From Hydrangea macrophylla (taxonomy: Eukaryota > Streptophyta > Magnoliopsida > Cornales > Hydrangeaceae): a DNA stretch of 64,000 bases. The stretch is from contig CM066991.1 of the NCBI GenBank assembly GCA_033977485.1, forward strand, positions 56,088,850 to 56,152,849. The letters are read 5' to 3'. Positions 45,196 through 58,300 of the stretch are shown in pieces; the first letter of the stretch is position 1; the number at the start of each line of letters is the position of its first letter. Below the pieces are notes generated by a model, which was not told the DNA's origin, made no database searches, and saw only the letters and a program-made list of their open reading frames with translations. A program made the translations under genes and the position numbers.

Positions 45196-48169
45196 TGTGG
45201 ATATCGCAGTTTTCTTTCTTTTACCCACAGCTTTTCCTTTAAAATACTTTCTCAAAATCAATTTAAAAAATAAATGAGTCGCCACTTAATTTTTAAAAGG
45301 AAAAATTAAGAAACCATTTCAAAAGGAAACTGATCTTTTGCGAAACCAAAGATTAAACTAGGTCCGGGGTTATGGATGAGAAGGGATGGAGCCCACCGGA
45401 CTAAAGCACCCCTTCTCATCCTATCTCGCGATAGGCCTCTACTTAACATCCTTTTAATCGATTTATTAATTTAAATGTGCCCTCAACTAATACATATGTA
45501 TAAGTATACATTACAAAAGCATGTCTACAGGGTGTAAGATTGCAAGTGATAAAATATCATTCAAAATCACATAATTCAAGTAGCAAGCAATATGATATGC
45601 AAATAGGGAACTAGAGAACTTACCCGGGATCTGGCCGTGAATATTAAACGTGCAAATGCATACAAACAGAAGAAAATCCTAAAAGAGTCTCTAATCACAT
45701 ATACACATAAGGCAAAATCCTAATTCTAATGTGTCGCGCATGAGGTTGAAAAATCAATAAAATCAAGAAATTAAAATAAACTAAAGAGGAGTCCTAGAAA
45801 TCATACCTTAATAGCGCTACAAAATAAAAGGTTAGTCCACATGATATACGAGACATGAAGTTAGAAATAACCATCCTAAATTTCTAACTTAAATCTATCA
45901 AATGCAATTGAATCTAAAGCAAATAAATCTTAATTACAAATGTCAAGTCATATGGATGAATATGTACATGAACAAAATAAATTATGAACTACTTGGTGAT
46001 TTAGATCACTTAAACTTTGAATTCAAGCTTAATTAATCATTATTGAAACATGGTTTGAACCTTGGCTCATGAAAAATTTCATCTAAGCCATTATTCATAA
46101 GTTTGATGAAAACTATTGTAGAATTCTGGAATTTGCTGAGAGCAGATCATAACTTTAAAAAATTAAAAAGCATGGTTCCCGTGGTTTGATCTTGATGCAT
46201 TTTGGACACATGATGCTTCTGTGTGTCTAGCTCTTAACCCAAACAAGAAATCAAAGTTTCACCGGTTGGATCTCCGGGAATTGGACATAGACCAGACATC
46301 ACTCAGCATTCTACAACCTTCTATCCAGAATTCTTGCACGATTTTCTAAAAATAGTAAAAAGACCAGAAATGCTTTGTTCTTTTTAGGGTGACTTCCTAA
46401 CACATTAATCTACTTAGAAAAAATTATTTTGGGTCACAAATACTTTATTAAGGTTCTGATTTGCTTATTTCAAAAAGAGTTCCGCTGTGCTGAAACTTTG
46501 GGCAGATTGTAGTGACTTCACAAAACTCACGACCAAACCACTTTAAACATGAAATCTCCTTAAAACAAAAATTACAGTGGTAAAATATTGTGTTATTGAC
46601 ACTTTCCCGTTGGTTTCATTTGATTCCAACGGTTAGATTTCGAACTAAAAATCCTTGATTGAAACAGGTTTATGAACCCACGATTTCATTGTCAAGTTCA
46701 ACTTTTATTTGTTAACCCCAACTATTAAACCATGAAGTTGGACTTAAACTAAACCACTTTCTCCTATCATTTGATGGTCATTGGAGGCTAGAGACCTTTT
46801 ATATTTGTTGATTTCAAATGAAGTATGAATGGACTTCATGAAATCTCAAGATAGTGAATCTAAACCATGGAGATGGGCTTAGACTCAAAACTACTTCCTC
46901 CTACCATTTGATGGTCATTGGAGATGAAGACATGACTAATGCTCATGAGTCTCAAAGGAATATAGAAAGGATTCTATGAAACATCAAGCTAGAGGACCCA
47001 AATCATAAGTATGGACTTGGATCCATCCATTTGTTTATAAAATGAAGTGATGGTCAAACCTTGACTCCCATGTGAAGTATAAGTTTACATGAGATTCAAA
47101 ACATCAAACTCAAGAGCTTTCAAGAGAGATATTGAAGATCTCCAAGAATCTCAAAAGAAAAACATAAACATGAAAAAAATAGAAGAAGGATCAAAGAACT
47201 AGAAAGCAAGAACTTCCAAGTTTACTTAACAAACTCTAAAACTTAATCAAGACAAAAACTAAATGACTTGAAGGTTAGAGGCCCAAAAGAAAGAAAACAC
47301 AACTAAGATTAGAGGGTCACCTCCAAACTATCCTCAAAGCTTCTCTCCTTTGAAGATCTTCCAAGCTCTTCTCTCTAATTTTTTAAAACTCTCTCCTTTC
47401 TCTCTCAAAATATGTGTTAGTGTAATGGTAGCTCCTTCTTCTCTTTCTCCCAAGGAAGATCCTCCCTCTTTTATAGACAAAATTACCAAGTATTCTCAGT
47501 GAATTCGGAGTAAAAGACAGGTGTAAATGTCTCATTTGGTGGTACAATACATACTTCTTGAAAATAGACAGACTGCTGCACAGGGCGGCTGTCAAAAGTC
47601 CTGTGCGGCAGTCAGTGGATGCCGCTGCGGCACTACATGACTGCCGTTGCGGCATTCCATGACTGCCGCGCGGCACTTACTGAGAGTCGCGCCAAATTAT
47701 TGATTGCTGCATTTTTTGTCAACTTTACTTTATTAGTTTTTTATTTTTATCCGCATACATATACGTATTGTACCACAAAATACGGACTTTAAAAGCAAAC
47801 GGCAGTCAGAAAATGTCGGCGGCACTCAGTGAGAGCCGTTCTGGCATTCTGTGAATGCCGTACGACACTCACTGAGTGCCGTAAATAACTGCTGTGTGCC
47901 GGCTTCTGCTAAACTTCCCCTTTTAGGTCTTTTCTTCTCTCCTTTTTCTTAAAAAAAACTTGTTTTTGAAGATCTTTTCCAAAAGTGACGTTTTATACCC
48001 GAATTCTCCTAAATACCTGGTATTTCCTTCTTTCTGTGAAATTTTATTACATTTGGAGAACTTTCTGATGAGCTTGGAATACTTCGGATCTTTTCGGTCC
48101 TTATCATCATCGGACGTGGAGGTGACGCTCTCCTAAATTTGACGGTCGGTCAAAATCGGGGTGTCTACA
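45196..48169 (-). repeat. 5' LTR of Tat/Ogre-like element (2974 bp)
   Basis: It matches 27646-30623 end to end. The sense-strand TATA box is at 47467-47476 and the GCGGCAGTCA cluster at 47582-47890. Its outer edge GTGTCTACA is followed by CCTGT, the right target duplication. Confidence 0.93.
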
Positions 48170-48511
48170 CCTGTTAGGACTCATAAGGGAGTGGGATTTC
48201 ATTTTCCTTAGGTACTGTTTCTTCCTTAGGTCAGGTGGTTCCCTTTTTTTGATAGAGCAGTCAGCCTGGTCGGGGTGTCCTGAACCATTTTATCTAATTG
48301 TTACCTGACAGTGAAAACCGTGTATGCCTTACCATACAGGCTCCTGGTCCTCCCATCCTTGTACTTTAGATTCGGGGTTCCTGATCACTACTTAGGCCGC
48401 CAGCTACTTCCTCACCCCGTTGTAGGAGCATTAGAAATGTGTCATTCTAATTTTAACTCGTCTTCCTGATCGAAAGACGAGCAATCAAGGTCGGGGACCC
48501 CGGACACAAGC

Positions 48512-50430
48512 TTGGAGCATCATTCACTGAATCTGTCAGACCACCATAGTGAAGGTAGGATTCCTATCCAAGTGTCTGACGAAGAGATGAGCCAGAGGCT
48601 CCAAGTAGCCTCTGTGTCAGGAGGGTCTGGCGATGAGGCATCGGTCTTTAGTAGTCCCGATGTAACCATTTCTTGTGAGTGGACTCCCAGCAGTCTGCTA
48701 TCTATAACTTGGGATGGATTAGGGATAGATATGACATTCCCGGTCACTGCTCCTTGGCGATTCCCACTAGTGGGGCTCATTTGTGCCGGTCGGGTTTTGT
48801 TACCGTCTATGAGGATGACTTCATGGCGGGTCTTCGCCTTCCTCTCCACCCGCTTGCCCGGGATGTGTTGATCTACCTCGGGATTGCTCCTGGGCAGCTT
48901 GCCCCGAACAGGTGGAAATTTTTTAGAGGGGTCATACACCTCTAGCCCCAAGTCCTGGGATATGAGCTCACCCTTTAACAGTTCTTGTGGACCCACCAAC
49001 CATTTTCGTTGCACGGGGAGGTCAGCTTCTTCTCTCTGGGAGCCCGACAGGGGAGGAAGATAATAAACAAATGCCCTAGCAACAACAAGGGGTGGAAGAA
49101 GAAATTCTTTCACGTATCCACCCTTGGGCTTTGTGAGGATGATTCGGGGATTCAGCTGAGGACATCCTAAGCAGGACAATTGAGGAATAAGCTCTGGTCT
49201 TGAGTGTTTTCCTGTTCATTTTGTTGTTGCTACAGAACTAACTGACCTGTACTCTTTTTCTTTTTTTTGTAGTGGGTGGACTAACCTGCCGATCATTCCC
49301 GATGAGTGCCAAGATCAAATTAGGGCCTTGGCTAAGGTGCCGACCAACGTCGCTGACTTGTTGACCCAGACGGGAGCTCGAAAAGTCAGCTACTAGCCTA
49401 GCTATCCCTTTGAAGCACCCTTCTTTCCTCTGATCATTGCTGGTAAGTTTTTTTTAGCTATTTTTCATTTCTTTTCCAATTACTTACCCGCCTGCTTTCC
49501 CTTTGACTAACGTATTTTCACGATTTTTCAGAGACGGCTACCAGAGATGCGGCTTCTCTAAAAGAGAAAAAGGTTGCTCTGACTGCGCAGGCTGGCCAGA
49601 GAAAGAAAAAGCAAGATCTTGCTGCTGGCCAACAGCTTAAGTGGATTCACCAAGGGCCCTACCTGGACACAATCAACCCCCTAGGTTGAGGCCGTTGCGA
49701 CCACCGAAACGACCTTCGGGCAACATCCCGACCGAGATGCCATCGGTGGAAGTGGTGGATGACATCCGGGCAAGAATTCGGTCTGGGTAGCTATAAAGCT
49801 AAGTCGAGAGGTGTGCAGAGTTGGGTGTTGAGGCCCTGATCGAGTGGCTCTACAGCATCTTCCACATGGTAGGTAACTTGTCTTTTTTTATTCGCATTTC
49901 TTTGTTCACGGCGATTAATTAGTTTTTATTTCATTTTCCAGACTAGTTGTTTAGAGGCCAGGGCTGAGGCTTACTTGACCGAGATGACTGAGAAGTTGGC
50001 CACTAATGAGGCCGCCTTTTCCACGAAGAAGGCAGCGTAGGAGGCTTCAGACTTTGCTTTCGCTGTGGAGAGGGAAAAGATGAAGGCACTGGCCCTGGAC
50101 TTGTGGGCGGTTCAGGAGGAGCTAGAAACTGAGCGGGAGGCCCGTAGGGCTACAGAGGTAGAGAAGAAGGCCCTAACTGATGCTATTGTCGCTTGGGAGG
50201 CGGTGGAGAAGGACGCGGAGGAAGAGTTCGAGGCCAGCTTCCTCCAGAGCTATGCTGACCTTGCCCAGAGGGATGTTTTGGACCACCCTTAGTGGGACCT
50301 CTAGGGCTACTCATGGGCTAAATCTGATTTTTGGAAGGAGGGAAGCCTTGCTGCCGAGGAGGGGCCCCCTACTGATGGAGAGGTCGGGGAGACCGAAGAT
50401 GCTGTGATCATAGTAGATGACCAGCAGTGA
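48512..50430 (+). pseudogene. Antisense gene of older Tat element: transposase_28-like domain and coiled coil
   Basis: An N-terminal acidic Ser-rich frame (QVSDEEMSQRLQVAS) shifts near 48690 into a block with YEDDFMAGLRLPLHPLARDV then LIYLGIAPGQLAPNRWKFF. I recognise this as the putative gypsy-type transposon domain (transposase_28, PF04195 as I recall it). Later exons with clear GT/AG borders are 49273-49442, 49534-49868 and 49942-50430. The third is Lys/Gln-rich. The last has a heptad-type Glu/Ala helix (QEELETEREARRATEVEKK) and ends VIIVDDQQ. A TAG in exon 49273-49442 and the frameshift make it a pseudogene. Genes of this layout are known from Tat/Retand-type elements. Their function is not established. 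Confidence 0.72.
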
Positions 50431-51328
50431 GGATTTATATATATATATATATATATTTCTCTTTGTGGGAAGGCTACTATAATTATCCCTTAGGCAGTGT
50501 ACTTTTGTGATTACTAATGAAAAAAGGCCCCTTGAGGTCACTTTTTGCATACTGTTTGTACTAGTGTATTTCTGCTTATTTTTGTTTGCCTGTGCATGAC
50601 CAGTTATTTAGGCTTATTACAACTCTGCCTTAGCAAAAGGTTTAAAACTGTGACTGGTAGGAAACACTTGGTCTTTAGGGAATCTGTAAAACCTTGAAAT
50701 TTTCTGAACTATTGTACTTAGAATTTTCCAGGCTTGTAGAGCCCGGTCAGGAAACTGTAAGTGCTCGGGATTAACCAAGCTCCTTGTAATAATCCCGACG
50801 TGGACTCAGAACATTATGGGTGCTTGGATGTCTAAGGGTTTATACTTAGTTAATTCCAAGTCCCATAATGTTTGGTATGACTTCCTGTTTGGTCCATTAT
50901 CCCTTCCTGCCCCCCCCCCCCCCCCCCAAGCTTATGCTAAGGTAGGTGTTAATAGAAGTGATGATTGTAGGTAGCCGACCTAAAACGTTGGTAGTTTTAG
51001 GGTCTTTTCGAGTTCGCCATTATTAACCACCTAGGGATTTACCCCCATCGTAGGTTATGGACCTAGGCAGAACTAGTGCCTTGGGTGTGTTCTCGAGGTC
51101 TTTTAGTGCCTTGGGTGTGTTCCTGAGGTCTTTTGGTTGAGAAATACCGCTAGGGAACGCTGCTAGCAAGGAAGAGGCTTTATTCAATCTGAAAAACTAC
51201 AATAATTGTTCGGGAAGAGCTACAACTTGTTTAAAGAAAACATAAGTCTCTAACCAATGCTAATCCTCATTTTACTGAAAGTACTTCCGTAGATGCTGCA
51301 CGTTCAATAGGTGACAGGTCTTGTCCAT
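50431..51328. other. Spacer between antisense gene and pol in older Tat element
   Basis: No coding region. It has an AT microsatellite at 50440-50457, an uninterrupted run of 18 C at 50910-50927, and a short direct repeat AGTGCCTTGGGTGTGTTC at about 51075 and 51105. Confidence 0.65.
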
Positions 51329-52224
51329 CTAGCATCTATAACCAGTAGGTTCCCGTTCGGTTGACCTGGGTGACCTTATATGGGCATTCCCAGTTTGGTC
51401 CCAGCTTCCCGTGACTCGGGGATTTTGGTAGACTGATTTACTGCCCTGAGGATGAGGTCTCCCACCTGAAAATTGTGGTACGTTACCTTGATGTTGAAGT
51501 ATCGCGAGACCCTCTGCTTGTATGCTTGCCATTTTTAGGTATGCTCGATCCCTTTTTTCTTTTATCAAGTCGAGCTCTCCTTTGAGGGCTTCCTCGTTGC
51601 CTTGCTCACTATAGTTTGTCACCCGGTAAGTTGGTAGTTCCAGTTCTATGGGGACTACTGCTTCAAAGCCGTAGGTGAGTGAGAACGGGGTCTCTCCTAT
51701 TGTCGCTCGAGGAGTAGTGCGATAGGCCCACAGAAGGGTCGATAGTTCCTCTGCCCAAAGTCCCTTGGCCTGTTCAAGCCTGGTTTTAATGGACAATAAA
51801 ATTGTTCAGTTTGTTACCTCGGTTTGTCCATTAGCTTGAGGATGTTCATAAGAAGAGTAGTGATTCAATATCTCACAGCCCCAGCAGAACTACATAAATA
51901 CCAGTGTGTCAAACTATCTTCTATTGTCACTGACTAGTACCCGGGGCACACCGAACCTACTGAGGATGTTCTTTTCATTTTCTTCTCGGTTATTGTCACC
52001 AAGAGCTCGGCTTCGGCCCACTGGGTAAAGTAGTCCACTGTGATAACGGCAAACTTGACTTGACCCTTTACTATTGGAAGCGGCCCGACTATGTCGATGC
52101 CCCACTGAGCAAACGGCCAGGGGCTGAGGATTGGAGTTTGGGGCTGTGCCGGGCGCTTGATCATGTTTGCATGTCTCTGGCACTTGTCACACCGTTTTAC
52201 ATAATCCTGGGAGTCCTGGACCAT
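51329..52224 (-). pseudogene. Older Tat element integrase fragments
   Basis: 52224-51934 encodes YVKRCDKCQRHANMIKRPAQ and WGIDIVGPLPIVKGQVKFAV, the end of the zinc-binding region and the first catalytic segment. 51796-51329 encodes ELSTLLWAYRTTPRATIGET and YGFEAVVPIELELPTYRV from the later part of integrase. The middle, including parts of the core, is broken by stops and shifts. Confidence 0.85.
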
Positions 52225-52591
52225 TGTAGGCTAGTAGTAACCTTGCAGTAGGGCCCTGAGAGAGAGTGCCCAGCCTCCAATATGACTGCTGTAAATTCCT
52301 TCGTAAATCTCGTACTAGATTTTTTGTACCTGAGTAGAATGGATGCATCGAAGGTATGGGATAGAAAACCCCCTCTTATATAGCACACCATCGAGGAGGT
52401 AGTACCTAGCCGCTCAGTATTTAACCCATCAGGCTTCATCCTTCCTGGGTGGTAGGCGTCTGGTTATAAGGAACATCATGATAGGGTCCATCCAGCTGTG
52501 GCCTAAATCGATCGGGTCTAGCTCCATGCCTTCCGAGTTGGACACACTGGGGTCGGGTAGGTATTCTACCCTTATCTCAGGAAGGTCCGAC

Positions 52592-52960
52592 TTAGAGGAT
52601 GACACAAGGCGCTAACCGACCGACCCATGTGTTTTCTTCCCTCGAGATCTGTGTGATGGAGAACCCTTTGAGCTTGCTGGTAACTCCCCTGACATAGGTT
52701 AGGTAAGCCACCATATTGGCTTTCTGAGCTTCATACTCTTGATTGACTTGATTGACAACTAGCTGGGAGTCACTGTACACTTGAACTTGCTGTGCACCCA
52801 CTGAGGTAGCCAAGTGCAGCCCGACCAACAGGGTTTCGTACTCAGCTTCATTGTTGGAGGCCTGGAACCCAAAACTTAGAGCGTACTCTAGCTGGATCCC
52901 GTCGGGTGTGGTTAGGATGATCCCTGCTCCATTGCCCTGCTTGTTAGAGGACCCATCCAC
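52592..52960 (-). pseudogene. Older Tat element second RNase H fragment
   Basis: The frame shows MDGSSNKQGNGAGIILTTPD, SNNEAEYETLLVGLHLA, VQVYSDSQLVVNQVNQE and ITQISREENTWVGRLA, the D-E-D pattern of the second RNase H of Tat elements. In related elements the last motif reads N-ADALA, so that site is altered here. Confidence 0.85.
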
Positions 52961-52999
52961 ATAAAGTATCTAGGTCGAGATGCCAGGTTATAGCTCGGT

Positions 53000-53897
53000 C
53001 GATAGCTCAGGTGGATTGAACTCTTCAATGGGGTCTTCTGGATAGGTGAATGCCACAACAAAATCTGATACTGCCTGCCCCTTGATTGCTATCCGAGGTC
53101 TGTAAACTACCTCAAACTCTTCTAATTCCAATGCCCTTTTCATAAGTCTCCCAGATGTTTAAGGGTGAGATAGATTCCTGTGCTGAGGCTGATCCGTGAG
53201 GACAACTATAACATGGGCTTGGAAGTACGGACAGAGCCTCCGAGCTGAGGTGATGAGCGCAAAGGCGAGCTTCTCTATGTGGGAATATGAACTTTCTGCG
53301 CCCTAGAGTGCCCGACTTGTGTAGTAGACCGGGTACTGTATCCCGTGCTCCTTTCTGATCAGTACTGAGCTTACCGCCGAAGGTGATACTACCAAGTAGA
53401 GAAATACTCTTCCTTTGGTACGGGCACTGAGAGCAGAGGAGGTGATGTTAGGTACTTCGTGAGTTCCTAAAATGCCTCTTCATACTCCGATAACCACTCA
53501 AAGGCTTTGCAGAGGATCTTGAAGAAAGGCAGGCACCGGATGGTCGCTTGGGATACGAACCTGTTCAATGCTACCAACCGCCCTGCCAGACTCTGAACCT
53601 CCTTGGTTGATTTGGGTGACCGTAGATTGCTTGGATCTTTTCTGGGTTCGCTTCAATTCCCCACCTGCTGACCAGGTGTCCCAAGAACTTCCCAGATGAG
53701 ACCCCAAATGCGCACTTAGCTGGGTTCAACTTCATCCGAAACTTTCTTAAGATGCTGAAGGCCCTAACCAAATGCTCAAGATGATCGGGCTCATCCCGAC
53801 TTTTGACCAAGAGGTCGTCAACGTATACCTCCATTGTTTTCCCGATCAGATCGCCGAACATATAGTTGACCAAGTGTTGATAAGTTGCCCCGGCGTT
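53000..53897 (-). pseudogene. Older Tat element RNase H and reverse transcriptase fragment, truncated
   Basis: 53897-53571 encodes NAGATYQHLVNYMFGDLIGK, the catalytic VYVDDLLVKSRDEPDHLEH and LNPAKCAFGVSSGKFLGHLV. Weak RNase H coding, with many stops, continues down to about 53000. The RT match begins exactly at the Asn of NAGATYQ. Upstream residues do not fit RT, which marks an insertion or deletion junction at about 53897. Confidence 0.85.
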
Positions 53898-55305
53898 TGA
53901 CGACGTCCTACTAACGCATTTTCTTATTAATACCCAAGTAAAGGTCATCGTACAAGTAATAAAGTTCTGGTAAGAACAGGTCGAACCCACTGGGAGCGAA
54001 AAATTAAATTTATAAAGATAGACAGTAACTATTTTGTCCCTAAGAAGAAAATAAAAGATGATGAATTTTTGGGGCTTTTCCTAAACTACTAGTTCTTACT
54101 TTTTTTGGAGTAAAACTTAATTAAAAGCTATTTTCTTTTAACAGTTTACGGTAAATATTTCAACTAAACAAAATAAATTAACTAAGATACTAGTAAGAAA
54201 AGGAAGAAAAAAAAATAAAAACTAGATTTACATGACATGAGCTTTTTTTATTTTATTATAGCGAAAGAAAGAAATAATACAAATATTTAATCTAAGTTAT
54301 TTAAAAGCAAGAAATATTAATTAACTTGGGAGAAATGATTTAAAGGGATTGGGAATATGCAAATCAACACTAAATCACACAACTTTTGTGCTTTTGCAAA
54401 GGATTTGGCATTTCTAAATAGAGTGATTCTTTAATTGAAAATAAACTTGTACTAGTTGAAGTCATATCAAGTGTGTCAGGTTTGATATGAAACGACGTTA
54501 TTTGGTTTAAAGAAAACTAAAGAGGCAATTGGGCAGCAGCCAGGTTCGAACCGTGACTCGCCGCGGACGTTGGTTATTCGGCGCCCAGTCCCCACCACTC
54601 TTCCACTACACAATTATCTGTCCATTAATGGATAGAAATATATTTGTATACATACTTGAAATATAAACTTTGTTAAATAAATTGTTTGTGTATGCTAGGT
54701 GTTTTTTATGACAAAGACATAGTTTGACAATTCACATAATTAGATTTTTTTTTTCAAATATGTAATCTTTAAAGTCCAATATAGCCATAATCTATAAACA
54801 CATTAAATGGTCATAAGCTATAGAGATTATTTTGGCCATGAATGGAAACACAACCCATCTAGATAAATATGCCTATTTAAGATTAGTGCACTGAAGCTGT
54901 GGTTTCTAAGTTTTTATTGCGTATCACCAATTAAAGTTTTAGCCGACCATTTTGGAATTGAAACTGTCTTCTAAATAACCTTTTAAAGAAAGATTAAATA
55001 GATGTACACAGTAACTGTCCAATTAAAATTAAGATTATAGCACCAAGGTAAGAGTGAAATCTAATATTAATATACTTTTTCTTCACTTAACTTGAGTTGA
55101 GATTGAAATCGTGGAAATTGCAAAATAACAAAGTTTAGTACAACTAGGCTAATAAAACATAAATAAATGGAAATACTGAACCAAAAATAAAATACTAAAC
55201 CTTTGACTTTGAATTCTTGTGGGGTCACAATGGTTGAACTCCAAGAACACAAGCAAGGTCAAACCAAATCCTAATCTAATTTGGGAGTGGGATATGGATA
55301 TGGTG
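53898..55305. other. Unassigned AT-rich insertion at the RT breakpoint
   Basis: No convincing gene. The first 100 bp include CAAGTAATAAAG and GGTCGAACCCACTGGGAGCG, a repeat type I recall as widespread in plants, so this is probably the end of another repeat. GGTTCGAACCGTGACTCGCC at about 54543 resembles a tRNA T-arm but lacks the other arms. Confidence 0.45.
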
Positions 55306-58300
55306 TAGTGACCCGGAAATTTAAAGCATATATTAAAAGTTTAATTTTTATTTTCGTCAGAGAAAAATACCTGTTTTGGAATTTCTAGCTGTATAATTTT
55401 TACCTGTGTGTGTATCATTGTGTGAGCTCAACACACACAAGTATATCTCACTAGAACTTGGAGCCAAAGAAATTTCAGTGCATAGTGTGTGCATGTGTAC
55501 TGTATGTGTTAATGTGTATTGTGTTTGTGGGGGCTTAAGCTTGAAGCCACTTGGTTGCCAAACAAAACTTGTTATATATACACCCCCCGTCTCTTACTCT
55601 CTCAACAACTCTCTGTCTCTCTTTTTCTATCATCTCAATTCTCTAAGTCTCTCTCTCTCTCTCTCTCACACACACAGACACACACACACGAAATATATGT
55701 GTATACATATATACATGCACAAGTTAATATACAGAGGAAAAATTGAATTCAAAGACTTGGATTATTATTTATTTGGATTTCTCTGCTATTCTATTTACAA
55801 TTTGAATTTGGGTAAGTTTTCAAATTAAATCTATATATTGATTTCAGTTTATATAGCACTATAGATATATGTATAGAATTTCATATATATATATTTATTG
55901 TTAAGGATCCGAAAATATCGAGCAAAAAAACTATAATGAAAACTTGATTTCTTTATATCAAATGAAATGTCTCGATCCCATGAGGCTCTATTTCAAATTT
56001 CAAAAGCTAATTTGCAACGGCTACGACAAACGGTCGATTTAAAGTTGTCACCGTTCAGATTTTTGAAAAACCAAGTGCTATGATTTGAATCATGAAATTC
56101 CGATTTCATATTTGAAACCTACGCAGAAAAACAAAGAGTTTCACATGTTGAAAGTCCTATTTTGGTTAAGTTTACAAAATGGGTAAAAACCAGTCTTTGA
56201 TTTCAAAACAGGGGAAGAAAAAGGAAGAAGACAACTCTGTTATATCTCGCACGACCGACCCGCGCGAGCGAGGGATCCTGCGAGCGGCCCGTGCGTGCGA
56301 CCTGGGTATTTTCTGAAAACTGTTTTAAATTGCCCACTTGGCCTTTCTGAGTATAATCCGCGCGAGCAACCTGAGGCAGTTTGGTAAAAACTCATGTTTT
56401 CTTGTACTTAAGTCAGTAATGAGCTAAGGGGCTTTGTACCCTAAGTTTTAAGAGTTGTACTTCACTTGAATAGTAGTTATACTTATGCTTAGAGGTGTTG
56501 TACCTCACTGATATATGCGCATTATTGTATATCAAGATTTGTAGCAGATTGAGCAGTATCGATTTCTGTTCTGAGTACTTATTCAATCATTGGTGAACGG
56601 TAATTCCGTATAACCCTCAACAAAGTTGTGTAACATGTTAACGGTGTACTTATATGTTTATATGAATGGATGAGCTGTGATGCTTTAAGTGTTTACTTGA
56701 GATGTTATGCCTTAAGTGGTTACTGGAGTTGCTCTGTCTTATGTGTTTACCTGGGTGATTTTAGCATGTCTATTGTGTTGCTTGAAATCGATAGCATGTT
56801 TTGATATGTGATTTATGAAATGTTGAATATATCTTGATGCTTAGAGCTCGCAAATGTCATAACATTGGATAAGCATGAGCATGAACACAAAAATGATTTT
56901 GGGATGAAAGACCTTAGAGGCTTTCAATTTTTAAAAAGGGAAGACCTTAGAGGCTTTCAAGTTTTGAAAAGGGAAGACCGTAGAGGCTTCCATGCATAAA
57001 ATCCTCTAAGAGGGATTTTGTTTTGAAAAGATAAAAATCCTAGATTTGTGGGTAGGCGTGTGTGACTAGGAACTCGAATTTGCGGGATGTGCTTCCCCCC
57101 ATAACATTGAAGGCAAGGCCTTCGTGTAATTCATAAGGCCCAAAGTCCCGCACATTGAAGGCTAGGCCTCTGTGGACGAGAAGCCCATGGTCCGGGAAAT
57201 GATATTGACGATCGAGAGTGAGTGTTTGAAAATGCATGAAAATGGTTTTCATACACGACATTGGCATTCATTGCACTCACGCATGTTATATAATAGATGT
57301 TATTGTATGGTTATATGACTATACGAGCCTTTCCGGCTTATGGACTATATAAACCCTCTTTTTGAGGTGATATAGATAAGGCCAAGGCCCCAGAGATTTG
57401 ATGAGCTTACGCTTTATTTGAAGGCCTCGTTTATGGGATTTTAATTTAAATGATGTAATAAATTATGTTTCAAAGAACATGTTATGATTTAATTGAACAA
57501 GTGTTAGTCTACCCGCTTTTAAATAGCATGATAGCTTAACTCTAATTTTCCGTTGCTTATCTTGAAAACGATTTGTTTCAAGAAATAATAGTTTTCAAAT
57601 GAAAACCCAATTTCTGTTTTATTAATGTTTTCCAAATGATGAACATATTTTTTTGAGCCTGGAGTAGAGTTTACTCATGAAGACCCTGTTTGGGAATAAA
57701 TTGTGAGATCGTGATACTTTGTATTAATTTCTGAATATTCTTAAAAACCTTGGGTTTTTATTTTAAGAGTTTCTAAAATTTGAGAAAAAGAAAGTAGATC
57801 ATTGTATTACTTTTTGATATGTGAAACCAAGTTTGAGTTTCTTTTTAAAAGCTATTTTATAAAGTTTGAAATAAAAGTATGTTAAATGTTTATCAGATCT
57901 GTATGTTTTCCGCTGCACTGTTGTTCATTTGATGAATCGATAAAGAGTTTCTGTTAATGTCTTTTAAATTGACAAGTAAAGCTTTTCAAAAGACTAGTTT
58001 AATGCTTCAGCATCAATTTACTCAGATGTGAGTCCTTAAAGATTTTGATTTCCCATCAAAGATTTTTCGAAAGGCTATTCTATGCTTCCGCAGTAACCCT
58101 CAGAGTCTAGGACTCGGGGCATTGTAAAAATGGTATCAAAGTTTTGAGATTTCAAAGTTAAAATGTTTCAGAGCTTCGGAGTTTAAATGATTTTAAAGTT
58201 TAAACGTTTGTTTTTCTAAAGAGAAAGTCATTCAGGTAAGCTTCGGGTCTAGGACTCATAGCATTACAAGTATGTTTAGTCCTTTCGCCTTACTATTATT

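Larger units (their letters stand above)
27641..48174 (-). mobile_element. Tat/Ogre-like Ty3/gypsy retrotransposon with two antisense genes
   Basis: The element proper is 27646-48169 (20.5 kb), with flanks CCTAT and CCTGT as a 5-bp duplication with one change. LTRs of 2978 and 2974 bp, a tRNA-Arg type primer site, and gag-PR-RT-RNaseH-second RNaseH-IN on the minus strand identify the Tat/Ogre branch, as does a G-patch-like segment after protease. Between the end of pol (37265) and the 3' LTR (30623) lies a 6.6 kb block with tandem repeats and two plus-strand genes. All coding parts carry stops or shifts. Confidence 0.92.
48170..53897 (-). mobile_element. Remains of an older Tat-type gypsy element with an antisense gene
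   Basis: Pol fragments on the minus strand (integrase to RT, 51329-53897) and a plus-strand intron-bearing gene (48512-50430) lie in the same relative order as in the large element. It is interrupted on the left by that element and ends abruptly inside RT at about 53897. No LTR could be delimited. Sequence decay is greater than in the inserted element, as expected for an older host. Confidence 0.78.

Noticed and set aside
48520..49179. 219-residue minus-strand frame overlapping the antisense gene
   Set aside because: The plus strand here encodes the recognised transposase_28-like block. The minus frame has no known motif and is a shadow.
54540..54600. Possible tRNA gene (GGTTCGAACCGTGA)
   Set aside because: There is a T-arm-like word only. 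No acceptor, D-arm or anticodon arm can be paired around it.
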